Assembly: GCA_934120635.1 (NCBI GenBank)
Contig: CAKOUR010000006.1
Coordinates: 23,397-87,396 of the forward strand
From: an uncultured Bacilli bacterium
Lineage (GTDB): Bacteria; Bacillota_I; Bacilli_A; RF39; UBA660
DNA length: 64,000 nt
Direction of reading: 5' to 3'
The notes under the pieces are model-generated. The model was not told the origin of the DNA. It did not search any database and worked only from the letters and a program-made list of their open reading frames with translations. Both the position numbers and the translations under genes were made by a program. Below, one piece after another: positions 49,410 to 58,247 of this stretch (positions are counted from its first letter, which is position 1; each line of letters opens with the position of its first letter).

Positions 49410-49664
49410 AAGGTAGAAGTATACTTTTTTTGTTGACTAATATTTGTGATTTATCTATATTATTTCATTTATAAATTCTATAAAGTGATATTTGACTAAT
49501 GAAACTTTATATTTTAATAAGATTTTATTAGCTTTCAGTATTTTTAATTTTTTTCATTCAGTAGTAATTATACATAAGAATTTTAAAAATATCTATTATA
49601 ACAAATTTATTTTTAAGAATTTAAACAAAAAATATGTTACAATATTTACCAACAAGGAGAGAAA
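49410..49664. other. AT-rich intergenic stretch without a recognisable gene
   Basis: 255 bases of very high A+T. Only TACAAT near 49638, a likely promoter -10 for the next gene, stands out. No open frame, tRNA or convincing hairpin was found. Confidence 0.5.
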
Positions 49665-50297
49665 ATGAAAAAAGAAAACAAAACAATTATTGAGGTAGAT
49701 AAATATATAGAAAACATAAAGAATGAATTAAATGATATCATCAAAGAATCTACCTATCCAGAATTAATAAAATATAAAAAAATGTTACCAGGAAAAAATG
49801 AAGGGGAAAAATCTTTATTCTATTGGGGAATAAACTATTTAAATGAATATTATAAAATCATAGGAAAACTAGATAAAATCCACACACCAGAAATAGAAAA
49901 ATTAAAATATAAAATATATATTCTATATTTAGAAGAAAATTTTTATGATATTGTATTTACTTTTCATGAATTTATTACTTTCAGTAGATTAATCAATATT
50001 ACTTTTTCTGATTATAATCCAAGTAAGATAAGAAAAGAAGACAAAGAACCATTCCAAAGTGAGAATAAAGAAATAGATAATATAGTAAATACAATTGCCT
50101 ATAATTCACGACACACTCCCTGCTATCATGCATATGAAGTAACAGAATTTAAATTAAAAATATTATTAGATGTTATCGATAATAAAAGTAAAACTCTACT
50201 AAAAGAAGAATTTGATAAAATTAATTTAGATGATCCTTTAATCGTTTGTGCTCTTTCTAAAAAACGAAGAAAAGAATTAGAGCGAAAGCAGGACTAA
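49665..50297 (+). CDS. Hypothetical protein, 210 residues
   Basis: A soluble, helical, Lys/Glu/Ile-rich protein (KYIENIKNELNDIIKESTYPELIKYKKMLPGKNEGEKSLFYWGINYLNEYYKIIGK). No signal or membrane segment. A conserved-looking block near 140-165 reads NTIAYNSRHTPCYHAYEVTEF. The C-terminus KKRRKELERKQD is basic. I do not recognise a family. AAGGAGAG is the ribosome site. Possible cargo of the decayed island next to the tRNAs. Confidence 0.65.
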   Translation: MKKENKTIIEVDKYIENIKNELNDIIKESTYPELIKYKKMLPGKNEGEKSLFYWGINYLNEYYKIIGKLDKIHTPEIEKLKYKIYILYLEENFYDIVFTFHEFITFSRLINITFSDYNPSKIRKEDKEPFQSENKEIDNIVNTIAYNSRHTPCYHAYEVTEFKLKILLDVIDNKSKTLLKEEFDKINLDDPLIVCALSKKRRKELERKQD

Positions 50298-50346
50298 AGT
50301 TTCTAAAATAAAAAAATAATTCTAATAAAATAAAGGAGAAATAAAA

Positions 50347-50775
50347 ATGATCAATATTAATCAATATATAAATTTAGAAGAAAGATATGCATTATTTGGA
50401 AAAAATGGATATTATCTTTCTTCATTAATCGTAAAAAAAATGATTGTAGATGAATTAAAGAATGGAATGACTTTTCAAGAAATAGAAGATTTCATGAAAA
50501 ATTTTTCTAATGCAACAGAAGAAGATATTTCAGCAAAAAACGAGTGTTACACAATAATACAACTTTTAAATGGTTTAAGTAATCTCAAGTTTGGTTCAGA
50601 AAATACATTAAGTAAAGAACAATTTAATGATTTTATTTCAAAATACCAAATTAATAACAAGGGAGAAATATATTGTGAAGATACTATTTTATTAGTAGAA
50701 GAATTTATTTCACAAGCGAAAAAAATATTACCATTAACAAGTACTCTAATTCGAAAAAAGACTAGGAAAAATTAA
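50347..50775 (+). CDS. Hypothetical protein, 142 residues
   Basis: A soluble helical protein (MININQYINLEERYALFGKNGYYLSSLIVKKMIVDELKNGMTFQEIEDFM) with a basic C-terminus. No recognised domain. It lies 50 bases after the previous hypothetical gene with AAAGGAGAAA as ribosome site, and may share its transcript. Confidence 0.65.
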   Translation: MININQYINLEERYALFGKNGYYLSSLIVKKMIVDELKNGMTFQEIEDFMKNFSNATEEDISAKNECYTIIQLLNGLSNLKFGSENTLSKEQFNDFISKYQINNKGEIYCEDTILLVEEFISQAKKILPLTSTLIRKKTRKN

Positions 50776-50874
50776 TATTTATTTCATAATCAACTTAATA
50801 TCGGTAAAATAAAAATAGTTTTCTGCACTTACCAAAAAACTTTAATATAATATATTAAAGTAGAGGTGGTGATA

Positions 50875-51168
50875 TTGTCAGAAATCAGTGTAATAGAACT
50901 ACATTATTTAAATAATCCTAATATTATTGATATTCGTAGTCTATATGATTATAGTAAAGGACATATAGATGGGGCAATAAATATTCCTTACTATAATCTC
51001 TTAAATAATTATAGTCACTATTTAAGTAAATACTCACTTTATTATATATACTGTGATTCTGGAGAACAAAGTAGAGAAATATCAAAAAGATTAAATTGTT
51101 TTGGATATAACACAATCAATATAATAGGGGGCTATCAAGAATATAAAAAATTTCTAGAGAAGAACTAA
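50875..51168 (+). CDS. Single-domain rhodanese-like sulfurtransferase
   Basis: A 97-residue rhodanese. IIDIRSLYDYSKGHIDGAINIPY is the N-terminal signature, and YCDSGEQSREISKRL contains the catalytic Cys and its loop, followed by GYNTINIIGGYQEYKK. It can carry persulfide sulfur; substrate unknown. The start is taken as TTG at 50875, four bases after GGTGAT (50865-50870), in preference to the GTG at 50866, which overlaps that site. Confidence 0.87.
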   Translation: MSEISVIELHYLNNPNIIDIRSLYDYSKGHIDGAINIPYYNLLNNYSHYLSKYSLYYIYCDSGEQSREISKRLNCFGYNTINIIGGYQEYKKFLEKN

Positions 51169-51182
51169 GGTTCTTTTTCTTT
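51158..51182 (+). terminator. Terminator overlapping the rhodanese stop
   Basis: AGAAC-TAA-GGTTCT followed by TTTTCTTTT. A second A/T-rich inverted repeat lies at about 51195-51235. Confidence 0.65.
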
Positions 51183-51288
51183 TGCTAAAGAGCTAATTCA
51201 AAGAAAGTAAAAGTTAGATTTTCTTCTTTTTCTAAAATTGACTACTGTTATAGATTATGTTACTATTAAATAAATACGAGGTGATATA

Positions 51289-52119
51289 ATGTTTGAAGTA
51301 ATAAAAGATACTGTAATAGATACTTTAAAATTAATTCCTTTCTTATGGATTACTTTTTATTTTATAGAATTAATAGAACATAAATATCAAAAGAAAAGTC
51401 AAAAAATTATCAAAAAATCAGGCAAATATGGACCAATACTAGGAGGAATATTAGGCTGTTTTCCACAATGTGGTTTTTCATGTATGGCAACCAATTTATA
51501 TATTACAAAGATTATTTCTTTAGGTACACTAATTAGTATTTATCTATCAACAAGTGATGAAATGTTACCAATTCTCCTAACGGAAAAAAGTGATTTTAAA
51601 ACAATCATCTCTATTATAGGAATTAAAGTATTAATTGGAATAACAGCAGGAATAATTATAGATTTAATATTTACAAAAAGAAAAGAACACTCTATTCAAG
51701 AAATATGTGAACATGAACATTGTCACTGTGAAAAAAATATTCTTACTTCCAGTATTCATCATACCCTAAATACCATTATTTTTATTTTTATTACCAGCTT
51801 CTTTATTAATGCTTTAATGAATTATGGATTAGAAAAATATTTAAAAAATATCTTTCATACTAGTTCAATTTTAACTCCATTTTTATCTAGTTTAATAGGA
51901 TTAATCCCAAACTGTGGTGCCTCAATTATCTTAACAGAACTTTACTTAAATCATATCCTATCATTTTCCTCTCTAATTGCAGGACTTTTAACAGGAAGTG
52001 GAGTAGCTTTATTAGTATTATTTAAAAATAACAAAAATACAAAAGAAAATATCTTTATTTTATTTATTATTTATATAATTGGTGTATTAAGTGGATTAAT
52101 CCTAACCATTTTTTCTTAA
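51289..52119 (+). CDS. Putative heavy-metal exporter (ArsP_2-like)
   Basis: A 276-residue membrane protein with about eight to ten helices in two halves. Each half has a Pro-x-Cys-Gly motif in a re-entrant context: GGILGCFPQCGFSCMATNLY (about 54-73) and SSLIGLIPNCGASIILTELY (about 204-223). This internal duplication is typical of the ArsP_2/10TM putative metal exporter family. A His/Cys-rich loop between the halves (CEHEHCHCEKN) could bind metal. Substrate unknown (Mn, As or other). GAGGTGATATAATG sets the start. Confidence 0.82.
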   Translation: MFEVIKDTVIDTLKLIPFLWITFYFIELIEHKYQKKSQKIIKKSGKYGPILGGILGCFPQCGFSCMATNLYITKIISLGTLISIYLSTSDEMLPILLTEKSDFKTIISIIGIKVLIGITAGIIIDLIFTKRKEHSIQEICEHEHCHCEKNILTSSIHHTLNTIIFIFITSFFINALMNYGLEKYLKNIFHTSSILTPFLSSLIGLIPNCGASIILTELYLNHILSFSSLIAGLLTGSGVALLVLFKNNKNTKENIFILFIIYIIGVLSGLILTIFS

Positions 52120-52140
52120 AATAACTTAAAGGAGGTTATT

Positions 52141-53880
52141 ATGATAAAAGAAAAATTACAATATCAAAAATATTCTTTATTAAAATCAGAAAATGAAAAA
52201 AAAGTAAATTTAATAGCAACACTTAGAGTAATATTTTTTATGACCATGATATTCAGTTTTGTTCTAAAATATTACTACTATCCCAATATCTTTCAAACGG
52301 TTTTTATCATTTCCCTAGTAGTATTCATTGTATTAGTTATTATTCATGATAAGTATTTTCAAAAATATCATTATTACGAATCATATTTATCAATAATAGA
52401 AAATTACATAAAAAGAGAAAATGGTACTTGGAAAGAATTTGAAGAAACCGGAGAAGAGTTTGGAAAAGAAGCTGAAGACTATTTAAAAGATTTAGATATT
52501 ATTGGGAAAAACTCTTTATTCCAGTATCTATCAACTTGTCAAACAATAGGAGGCAAAACTACTTTGTTCCAAAAATTATCCAATAAAAACCAAGATGAAA
52601 ACAAACTCTATGAGTCTCAAAAATCAATCGCAGAATTAGAAAAAAATATTGAATTTATTATTGATTATCAAATTCAAATGTTAAAATATAAAAATAAAAA
52701 AGTAGATTTAAAAAATACCTTTTTAAAATTAAAAAAAGATACTATATTACATGATAATAACTTTATAATAGCCATAATATGTAGTATTTTATCATTAAGT
52801 TTATTAATTCTATCTTTAATTAAGATAATAGATATAAAATACTTCTATGGAATATTCTTGTTTAATTATCTAATATCTTTTATGTATAGTTTTATCTATC
52901 AGCAGGAATTTAATAAAATTACTACCATGATTAATACATATAATAAACTTCCTTCAATTATAACATTAGTTCTTAAACAAAAATTTAATTCTAAAAAATT
53001 AAAACAAATACAAAAAGATATGAATTTAACATCAAATATTACTAAAAAAATAAATAAGCTAGATACTCTAAATAGTATAAAAGACAATTTATTATTTAGT
53101 TTTATATTAAATGGTTTATTTTGTATAAATATTTATACTAAAACTTTTTTTGTTAATTTTTTAAATAAAGACTTTAAAAAATTACAAAATACAATTACAG
53201 ATATTGAAGAATTAGAAGCGTTGATTAGTTTAACAGGAATAGGAATTTTAAAGAAAGAAAAATGTTTTCCTATTAAAAGTAATCAAATAGAAATTAAATT
53301 TAATAAAATAAAACACCCTTTATTAAAAGAAGAAGTTTGTATTGATAATGACTTTGAAACATTAGCCAAAGTAAATATTATTACAGGTTCTAATATGGGA
53401 GGTAAAACATCTTTTTTAAGAACTATTGGAATTAATCTTATATTAATGAATGCTGGAACCTATGTATGTGCAAGTGAATTTAAGGCTTCATTCTTTAAAA
53501 TATTCACCTCAATGAGAGTAGGAGATGATATTGAAAAAGGAATTTCTACTTTTTATGGGGAGTTATTAAGAATAAAGAAGGCAATGGACTATTTAAATCA
53601 AGGCAATATGCTTGTTTTAATTGATGAAATTTTTAAAGGAACAAATTACCAAGATAGAATTTATGGAGCGAAAAAAGTAATTAAACGCTTCCAAAATAAA
53701 AATGTCATTGTCTTATTAACTACGCATGATTTTGAACTATGTGATGAGAAAGATGTTATTAATTATCATGTAAAAGAATATTATGAAGGAAATCAAATTA
53801 AATTTGATTATAAAATCAGAAAAGGAAAATGTACTAGTACTAATGCAAAATACTTAATGGAAAAATTAGAAATTATATAA
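52141..53880 (+). CDS. Membrane-associated MutS-family ATPase
   Basis: A 579-residue protein with the MutS ATPase domain at the C-terminus (about 400-579): Walker A TGSNMGGKTSFLRTIG (416-423 core), Walker B NMLVLIDEIFKGTNYQDR and TTHDFE. The N-terminal part lacks the mismatch-recognition domain; it has two membrane helices near 25-65 and another hydrophobic pair near 210-245. It belongs to the little-studied MutS-like proteins with membrane segments, whose role is unknown. AAAGGAGGTTATT is the ribosome site. It follows the metal exporter by 21 bases and is likely co-transcribed. Confidence 0.85.
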   Translation: MIKEKLQYQKYSLLKSENEKKVNLIATLRVIFFMTMIFSFVLKYYYYPNIFQTVFIISLVVFIVLVIIHDKYFQKYHYYESYLSIIENYIKRENGTWKEFEETGEEFGKEAEDYLKDLDIIGKNSLFQYLSTCQTIGGKTTLFQKLSNKNQDENKLYESQKSIAELEKNIEFIIDYQIQMLKYKNKKVDLKNTFLKLKKDTILHDNNFIIAIICSILSLSLLILSLIKIIDIKYFYGIFLFNYLISFMYSFIYQQEFNKITTMINTYNKLPSIITLVLKQKFNSKKLKQIQKDMNLTSNITKKINKLDTLNSIKDNLLFSFILNGLFCINIYTKTFFVNFLNKDFKKLQNTITDIEELEALISLTGIGILKKEKCFPIKSNQIEIKFNKIKHPLLKEEVCIDNDFETLAKVNIITGSNMGGKTSFLRTIGINLILMNAGTYVCASEFKASFFKIFTSMRVGDDIEKGISTFYGELLRIKKAMDYLNQGNMLVLIDEIFKGTNYQDRIYGAKKVIKRFQNKNVIVLLTTHDFELCDEKDVINYHVKEYYEGNQIKFDYKIRKGKCTSTNAKYLMEKLEII

Positions 53881-53983
53881 TATATAAAGAAATGTTTTAG
53901 ATGTAAACCATATTGTCAAGTAAAAAAACTTTCTCATAAAAAAATATTTAATTTATGATATGATAATAAAAAGGAAGATGGGT

Positions 53984-55156
53984 ATGAAGAAAGTATTTTC
54001 AAATTTAGATAAAACTTTATTATTTATGATTATTGCTTTTTTTATTTTTGGCTTAGTCATGGTACTTAGTGCTTCTAGTATGGAAAGTTATATGAGATAT
54101 GGCTATGGCCCATACCATTATTTTTATCGTCAAGCACTTTTTATTGGAATTGGTTTCCTTATTTTTTTAATTATTATACATATTCCAACAAAAGTATATA
54201 GAGGATTTACATACTTATTAATAATAGGAATTATTTTAATTTTAGGTGCTTTAAATGTTTATGGACATGTTGCAAATAGTGCACAAAGTTGGTTTAAAGT
54301 TGGAGGACTTTCTATCCAACCAAGTGAATTTGCCAAAGTAATTGTTATCATGTTTTTAGCAGCATATTATGAAAAAAATAAAGAAAATTTAGATAATTTG
54401 TGGATTATTCTTAAACCTTTACTTTTAGTGATTATAATTTTTGGATTAGTAGCTATCCAACCAGATTTAGGAACAGCATTAATAATAGGAGGAGTTACTT
54501 TTCTAATTTTTATGTCATTACCTATGCCACGAAAAAACTTTAGAAAAATTTCCTTTAGTATTTTAGCAATTTCCTTAATTGGTGGATGTGTATTATTAAT
54601 AGGAAGTAAATACTTTTTAAAAAGTTATCAATTAGAAAGATTTAATTTTAAAGACCCTTGTTTAAGATATCAAGATGATTCTGGATATCAATTATGCAAT
54701 AGTTTTATTGCTTTTAAAAATGGAGGAGTAACGGGTCAAGGAATAGGAAAAAGTACTCAAAAATACTTATATTTACCAGAATCATATACAGATTTTATTT
54801 TTCCTATTATTGTAGAAGAATGGGGAGCAATCGTAGGTGTTATTATTGTCTTTTGCTACTTATTTATTATTTATCGACTATATAGAATTGCTAGAAGAGC
54901 AGCAAATTTACAAGGATCAATTTTAGCATACGGAGTATGTGCTTATTTATTTTTACATGTAAGCATTAATTTCATTGGTGTAATGGGAATAGGACCTTTA
55001 ACAGGAGTTCCTTTACCGTTCTTAAGTTATGGAGGAAGTTATGTGATAAGTTTATTCACATCATTAGGAATAGCAGAAAGAGTCGCTATAGAAAGTGCCT
55101 ACCATAAAGAAAAAACAACAAAATCAAAAAAAAGAAAGTCTAGCAAAAAGAGCTGA
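53984..55156 (+). CDS. SEDS peptidoglycan polymerase, FtsW/RodA type
   Basis: A 390-residue membrane protein with about ten helices that polymerises lipid II with a partner transpeptidase. GLVMVLSASS (helix 1), FKVGGLSIQPSEFAKV, IQPDLGTALIIGGVTF, PESYTDFIFPIIVEEWGAIVG and PLPFLSYGGSYV are SEDS signatures. The closing motif and lack of neighbouring rod genes favour FtsW slightly. The C-terminus is a Lys/Ser-rich tail. The start at 53984 follows AAGGAAG at 53971-53977. It ends at a bidirectional terminator shared with the convergent coat gene. Confidence 0.9.
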   Translation: MKKVFSNLDKTLLFMIIAFFIFGLVMVLSASSMESYMRYGYGPYHYFYRQALFIGIGFLIFLIIIHIPTKVYRGFTYLLIIGIILILGALNVYGHVANSAQSWFKVGGLSIQPSEFAKVIVIMFLAAYYEKNKENLDNLWIILKPLLLVIIIFGLVAIQPDLGTALIIGGVTFLIFMSLPMPRKNFRKISFSILAISLIGGCVLLIGSKYFLKSYQLERFNFKDPCLRYQDDSGYQLCNSFIAFKNGGVTGQGIGKSTQKYLYLPESYTDFIFPIIVEEWGAIVGVIIVFCYLFIIYRLYRIARRAANLQGSILAYGVCAYLFLHVSINFIGVMGIGPLTGVPLPFLSYGGSYVISLFTSLGIAERVAIESAYHKEKTTKSKKRKSSKKS

Positions 55157-55164
55157 CTTTCTTT
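55131..55164. terminator. Bidirectional terminator
   Basis: AAAGAAAGTC (55131-55140) pairs with GACTTTCTTT (55155-55164), with T-runs on both strands. It overlaps the stop codon of the SEDS gene. Confidence 0.8.
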
Positions 55165-55578
55165 TTATACCCCTTCAACAAAAACATCATCTAAACATCG
55201 AATACAACATACACAATCTAAATTTATTGTAAAAAAAGAATTAGTACTAGTATAAGTATTATCTTGATTAGCAACCAATACACGACAAGTTGCACAACAA
55301 TCATCCAGTTTTTCTACTCTAAATATATTAGAAGTAACATTTTCCGTAGGCGTTTTACTAATTGGCATAGCAAGAGGAGTATTATTAGAATTACAAGTAT
55401 ATAAAACAATTGGTCTAGTATTATAGAACGATGGACAGCATTGTTGACCTAAAAAACCACGATCACAAGTCTCTAAACAAGAATCTGATTGATTAGCACT
55501 TTGTTGAAGAATTAATATTACTTTTAAGATATCAGCAATACAATTATCACAATGATTTTTGCATTCTAGATTGTTCAT
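55165..55578 (-). CDS. CotY/CotZ-family spore coat protein
   Basis: A 137-residue Cys-rich protein. HCDNCIADILKVILILQQ and SCLETCDRGFLG fit the N-terminal pattern of CotY/CotZ. SNIFRVEKLDDCCATCRVLVA and FFTINLDCVCCIRCLDD fit their C-terminal core (FRVE...CA-x-x-x-L-hydrophobic..., V-DLDCFCAINCL). In Bacillus these form the disulfide-linked crust or exosporium layer. GTGGAG precedes the ATG at 55578. A sigma-K-like promoter lies upstream. This is the strongest sporulation-structure marker in the window after spo0A. Confidence 0.85.
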   Translation of the reverse strand: MNNLECKNHCDNCIADILKVILILQQSANQSDSCLETCDRGFLGQQCCPSFYNTRPIVLYTCNSNNTPLAMPISKTPTENVTSNIFRVEKLDDCCATCRVLVANQDNTYTSTNSFFTINLDCVCCIRCLDDVFVEGV

Positions 55579-55609
55579 TTTCTCCACCCCTTTATTATTA
55601 AATTCATTA

Positions 55610-55639
55610 TAGTTTATGTAAATTAGGATTAAAAATGTA
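55610..55639 (-). promoter_or_regulatory. Sigma-K-like promoter of the CotY/Z gene
   Basis: On the minus strand, TACA (55639-55636) and CATAAACTA (55618-55610) are separated by 17 bases. This fits the sigma-K pattern mAC-N16/17-CATAnnnTA. An overlapping TATAAT allows a sigma-A reading too. Confidence 0.5.
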
Positions 55640-55755
55640 TTATTAATACCTAATTCATTATGTTTTTTTTGTTAATAATAAAGAATAAAAAACAATTACT
55701 ATTGTAGTTTTATTTCATTTGGTGTATGATATCAATTGTTTGGGAGATGAATTAA

Positions 55756-56262
55756 ATGTATGATGTCAATCTAATTTCTAGATATATTATTGCATATTGT
55801 AATGGAAATGGTTATTTTATTAGCAATTTAAAACTTCAGAAACTATTATATTTTGTCCAAATAAAATTTTTAATAGAAAAACAAGAATTATGTTTTTCTA
55901 ATGATATTATTGCAGTAGAATGGGGGGTAATGATACCAGAAGTTTTCCAAAAATATAAAGAATACGAGTCTTCGCTAATCCCATATTCTTTAATTTTTAA
56001 AAGAAATATTTATCCTATAAAAGAAGAAGATAAAGAAATTATTGATCAAGTAATATCTGATGTTGGAGTATATTCTTCGAGTATACTTCTAAATAGAATA
56101 TTAAACCATCAAACTTGGAAATTAGCATATAATCAAAAAGATTCAAAAGTAATAACAAAAGAACAAATAGAAAAATATTTAAATTATTCAGAAGAAAATA
56201 AACCTATAATAAAAGCAAAAATATACAGTTTAGAAGAGTATAAAAGAAATCATAAAATTTGA
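55756..56262 (+). CDS. Orphan Panacea/DUF4065 (SocA/GepA-like) protein
   Basis: A 168-residue protein. LISRYIIAYCNGNGYFISNLKLQKLLYFVQIKFLIEK is the N-terminal Panacea signature (I-S/T-x-L-K-L-Q-KLLYY-x-Q). AVEWGVMIPEVFQKYKEY is the following block (A-W-x-x-GPV-x-P-x-V-Y-x-x-y). Panacea domains act as antitoxins or adaptors in many toxin-antitoxin pairs and in prophages. No small toxin gene is adjacent here; the neighbours are a coat gene and gpsB. The start at 55756 follows GGGAGATGAATTAA. Confidence 0.8.
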   Translation: MYDVNLISRYIIAYCNGNGYFISNLKLQKLLYFVQIKFLIEKQELCFSNDIIAVEWGVMIPEVFQKYKEYESSLIPYSLIFKRNIYPIKEEDKEIIDQVISDVGVYSSSILLNRILNHQTWKLAYNQKDSKVITKEQIEKYLNYSEENKPIIKAKIYSLEEYKRNHKI

Positions 56263-56317
56263 CTATTTTCCTAATTTATGCTATATTTTAATACGCTTTG
56301 ATTGTTTTTATCATTTT

Positions 56318-56347
56318 GTTGACAAAAAACCAATATTATTTTACAAT
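56318..56347 (+). promoter_or_regulatory. gpsB promoter
   Basis: TTGACA near 56318 and TACAAT near 56342 with near-consensus spacing. Confidence 0.6.
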
Positions 56348-56369
56348 GATAACATAGAGGTGATAAGAA

Positions 56370-56696
56370 ATGTTGAATGATAGAATTGCTCTTAGCAGTA
56401 AAGAAATATTAGAAAAAGAGTTTAAAATAGATGCTAGAGGGTATCGATTACAAGAAGTAGACAAATTTCTTGATGTTGTCATTCATGATTACAATGAATA
56501 TAATAGTATTATCAAGGAGTTGGCAATAAAAAACAATCAATTGCATGAAGAAAATGAAAAATTAAAATCTGAAGTTCGTAATTTAAAATCTGATTTAGAA
56601 GCTTTAAAATATACTGAAAAAGAAGTTACTAATGTTGATTTAATTCGAAGAGTTAGTCAACTAGAAAAAATAATTTTAGGAGATGCTAATAACTAA
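56370..56696 (+). CDS. gpsB: Cell division adaptor GpsB (DivIVA family)
   Basis: A 108-residue coiled-coil protein that links division and cell-wall synthesis enzymes. The N-terminal DivIVA lipid-binding/dimer domain is KEILEKEFKIDARGYRLQEVDKFLDVVIHDY, followed by a coiled coil (IIKELAIKNNQLHEENEKLKSEVRNLKSDLEAL) and a short C-terminal helix (DLIRRVSQLEKIILG). AGAGGTGATAAGAA precedes the ATG. rnpB follows directly and overlaps the 3' end, the order known in Bacillus. Confidence 0.95.
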   Translation: MLNDRIALSSKEILEKEFKIDARGYRLQEVDKFLDVVIHDYNEYNSIIKELAIKNNQLHEENEKLKSEVRNLKSDLEALKYTEKEVTNVDLIRRVSQLEKIILGDANN

Positions 56697-57045
56697 TCTG
56701 GGTAAACGCTGTGTAATAATTACATAGAGGAAAGTCCACGCTTGCACTATCTGAGATGATAGTAGTGTTTGTGCTTAGGGAAAAAATAACCTAAGGAAGT
56801 CTATGACTTACGGCGATTTTATTTTCTAAGGGTAACTATGAAAATAAAACATAAAGTGCCACAGTGACGAATTTTATAGAAATATAAAAGTGAAACGAGG
56901 TAAACCCCACAAGCAAGAAACTCAAATTTTGGTAGAGGAACTGATTAAAGAGAAAAAAGAATCAATAATCGGATAAAGAAATTTATAGATAAATGTTTAC
57001 CGCCTACTTTAGTAGGTACAGAACGTGGCTTATAAGATTGTTATT
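56688..57045 (+). ncRNA. rnpB: RNase P RNA (type B)
   Basis: The catalytic RNA that matures tRNA 5' ends. GAGGAAAGTCC near 56728 and ACAGAACGTGGCTTA near 57018 are the two universal conserved regions of bacterial RNase P RNA. The ends pair as P1: AATAAC-T-AATCT (56688-56699) with AGATT-GTTATT (57035-57045). P1 therefore includes the gpsB stop codon, so the two genes overlap. Position after gpsB matches Bacillus. Confidence 0.93.
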
Positions 57046-57078
57046 ATTTTAGATTAACTATATATAATAGGAGATTAT

Positions 57079-57555
57079 ATGAAAGAAATAGGTTTAAGAT
57101 TAAAGTTAAAAAGGGAAGAAAATGGAGTTTCTTTAGAAGAAGCTGCTTCTGATTTAAATATGAGAGTAATTCAACTTGAAAATATTGAAAATGGTAAGAA
57201 AGATGAATTTAAAGATGTTTTTTCCTTAAAATACTTCATTAGAGATTATGCCAAATATTTAGGACTAGATGGTGAAGAAGTTTTAGATGATTTTAATGAA
57301 TACTTATTTGAGCAAACTTCTAAAATTTCTTTAGAAGAAATAGAAGAAGCAAAAAGAGAAAAAGAAGAACGGGAAAAAGATTTAAAAATTTTATCACCCT
57401 ATACGAAAACAACCAAAGATAAAAAACGTTTTTTGATAATGATAGGAATAAGCATTATTTTGATTTTTATTGTTTTAATTAGTTATATTTTAGTTAGAAA
57501 TCAAAATAAAAGTGATTTCATCAAAAATGAAGTTAGTTTTAGGATAGGAGAATAA
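57079..57555 (+). CDS. RodZ-like helix-turn-helix membrane protein (YmfM type)
   Basis: A 158-residue protein. The N-terminal HTH_25 domain (about 1-70) reads IGLRLKLKREENGVSLEEAASDLNMRVIQLENIENG, then YFIRDYAKYLGLDGEEVLDDF. A charged region leads to one membrane helix (about 118-140) and a short external tail. The C-terminal beta domain of full RodZ is absent. It is next to pgsA, as ymfM is in Bacillus. Likely a cell-shape or division-site factor. Ribosome site AGGAGATTAT. Confidence 0.88.
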   Translation: MKEIGLRLKLKREENGVSLEEAASDLNMRVIQLENIENGKKDEFKDVFSLKYFIRDYAKYLGLDGEEVLDDFNEYLFEQTSKISLEEIEEAKREKEEREKDLKILSPYTKTTKDKKRFLIMIGISIILIFIVLISYILVRNQNKSDFIKNEVSFRIGE

Positions 57556-57558
57556 GTT

Positions 57559-58152
57559 ATGAATTTAGCAAATAAGATAACAATGTCTAGAGTAGTTTTA
57601 TCAATTGTTATTATGATAGTATTATTATTTCCTTTTGAAGGATTAGGATTTCATTTACCAACTATTTTAGTAAGTGGAAAAATTTTAATAGATACAAAAT
57701 ATATTATAGCAGGAGTATTATTTATTATTGCATCTTTAACAGATTTTCTAGATGGATATGTTGCTAGAAAATATAATATGGTTACAGACTTTGGAAAAAT
57801 GGTAGATGCTATTAGTGATAAAATGCTTACCAATTCTTTATTAGTAATTTTAGCTGCTAATAATATGATTAGCCCTGTAATTGCTGTAATTTTTATTGTA
57901 AGAGATATTGTTGTAGATTCTATTAAAATGGTTGTTGGAAATAAAGGACATGCTGTAGCAGCTATAGGAGTTGCCAAATTAAAAACAGCAACATTAATGG
58001 TAGGATTAGCATTAACCCTATTTTATAATTTACCATTTGAATTAATTGGTGTTCGTGTAAGTGATTGCTTACTAATTATTTCATCTATCTTATCTGTAGT
58101 ATCCGGATTTAAATATTATTCAATGGCTAGACCATATATTGAAGCAAAATAA
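57559..58152 (+). CDS. pgsA: CDP-diacylglycerol-glycerol-3-phosphate 3-phosphatidyltransferase
   Basis: A 197-residue membrane enzyme that makes phosphatidylglycerol phosphate. The CDP-alcohol phosphatidyltransferase motif D-G-x2-A-R-x8-G-x3-D-x3-D is seen as LDGYVARKYNMVTDFGKMVDAISD. About six membrane helices. It starts three bases after the rodZ-like gene and ends at a strong terminator. Confidence 0.94.
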   Translation: MNLANKITMSRVVLSIVIMIVLLFPFEGLGFHLPTILVSGKILIDTKYIIAGVLFIIASLTDFLDGYVARKYNMVTDFGKMVDAISDKMLTNSLLVILAANNMISPVIAVIFIVRDIVVDSIKMVVGNKGHAVAAIGVAKLKTATLMVGLALTLFYNLPFELIGVRVSDCLLIISSILSVVSGFKYYSMARPYIEAK

Positions 58153-58154
58153 GT

Positions 58155-58178
58155 TGTTCCTGTAGGAACATCTTTTTT
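58155..58178 (+). terminator. pgsA terminator
   Basis: TGTTCC-TGTA-GGAACA followed by a T6 tract. Confidence 0.85.
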
Positions 58179-58247
58179 AAAATTTAATTGACAAAGATAA
58201 AGAAAAATGGTACCATAATCACGAAACTTAAAGAAGGGGGATTTATC

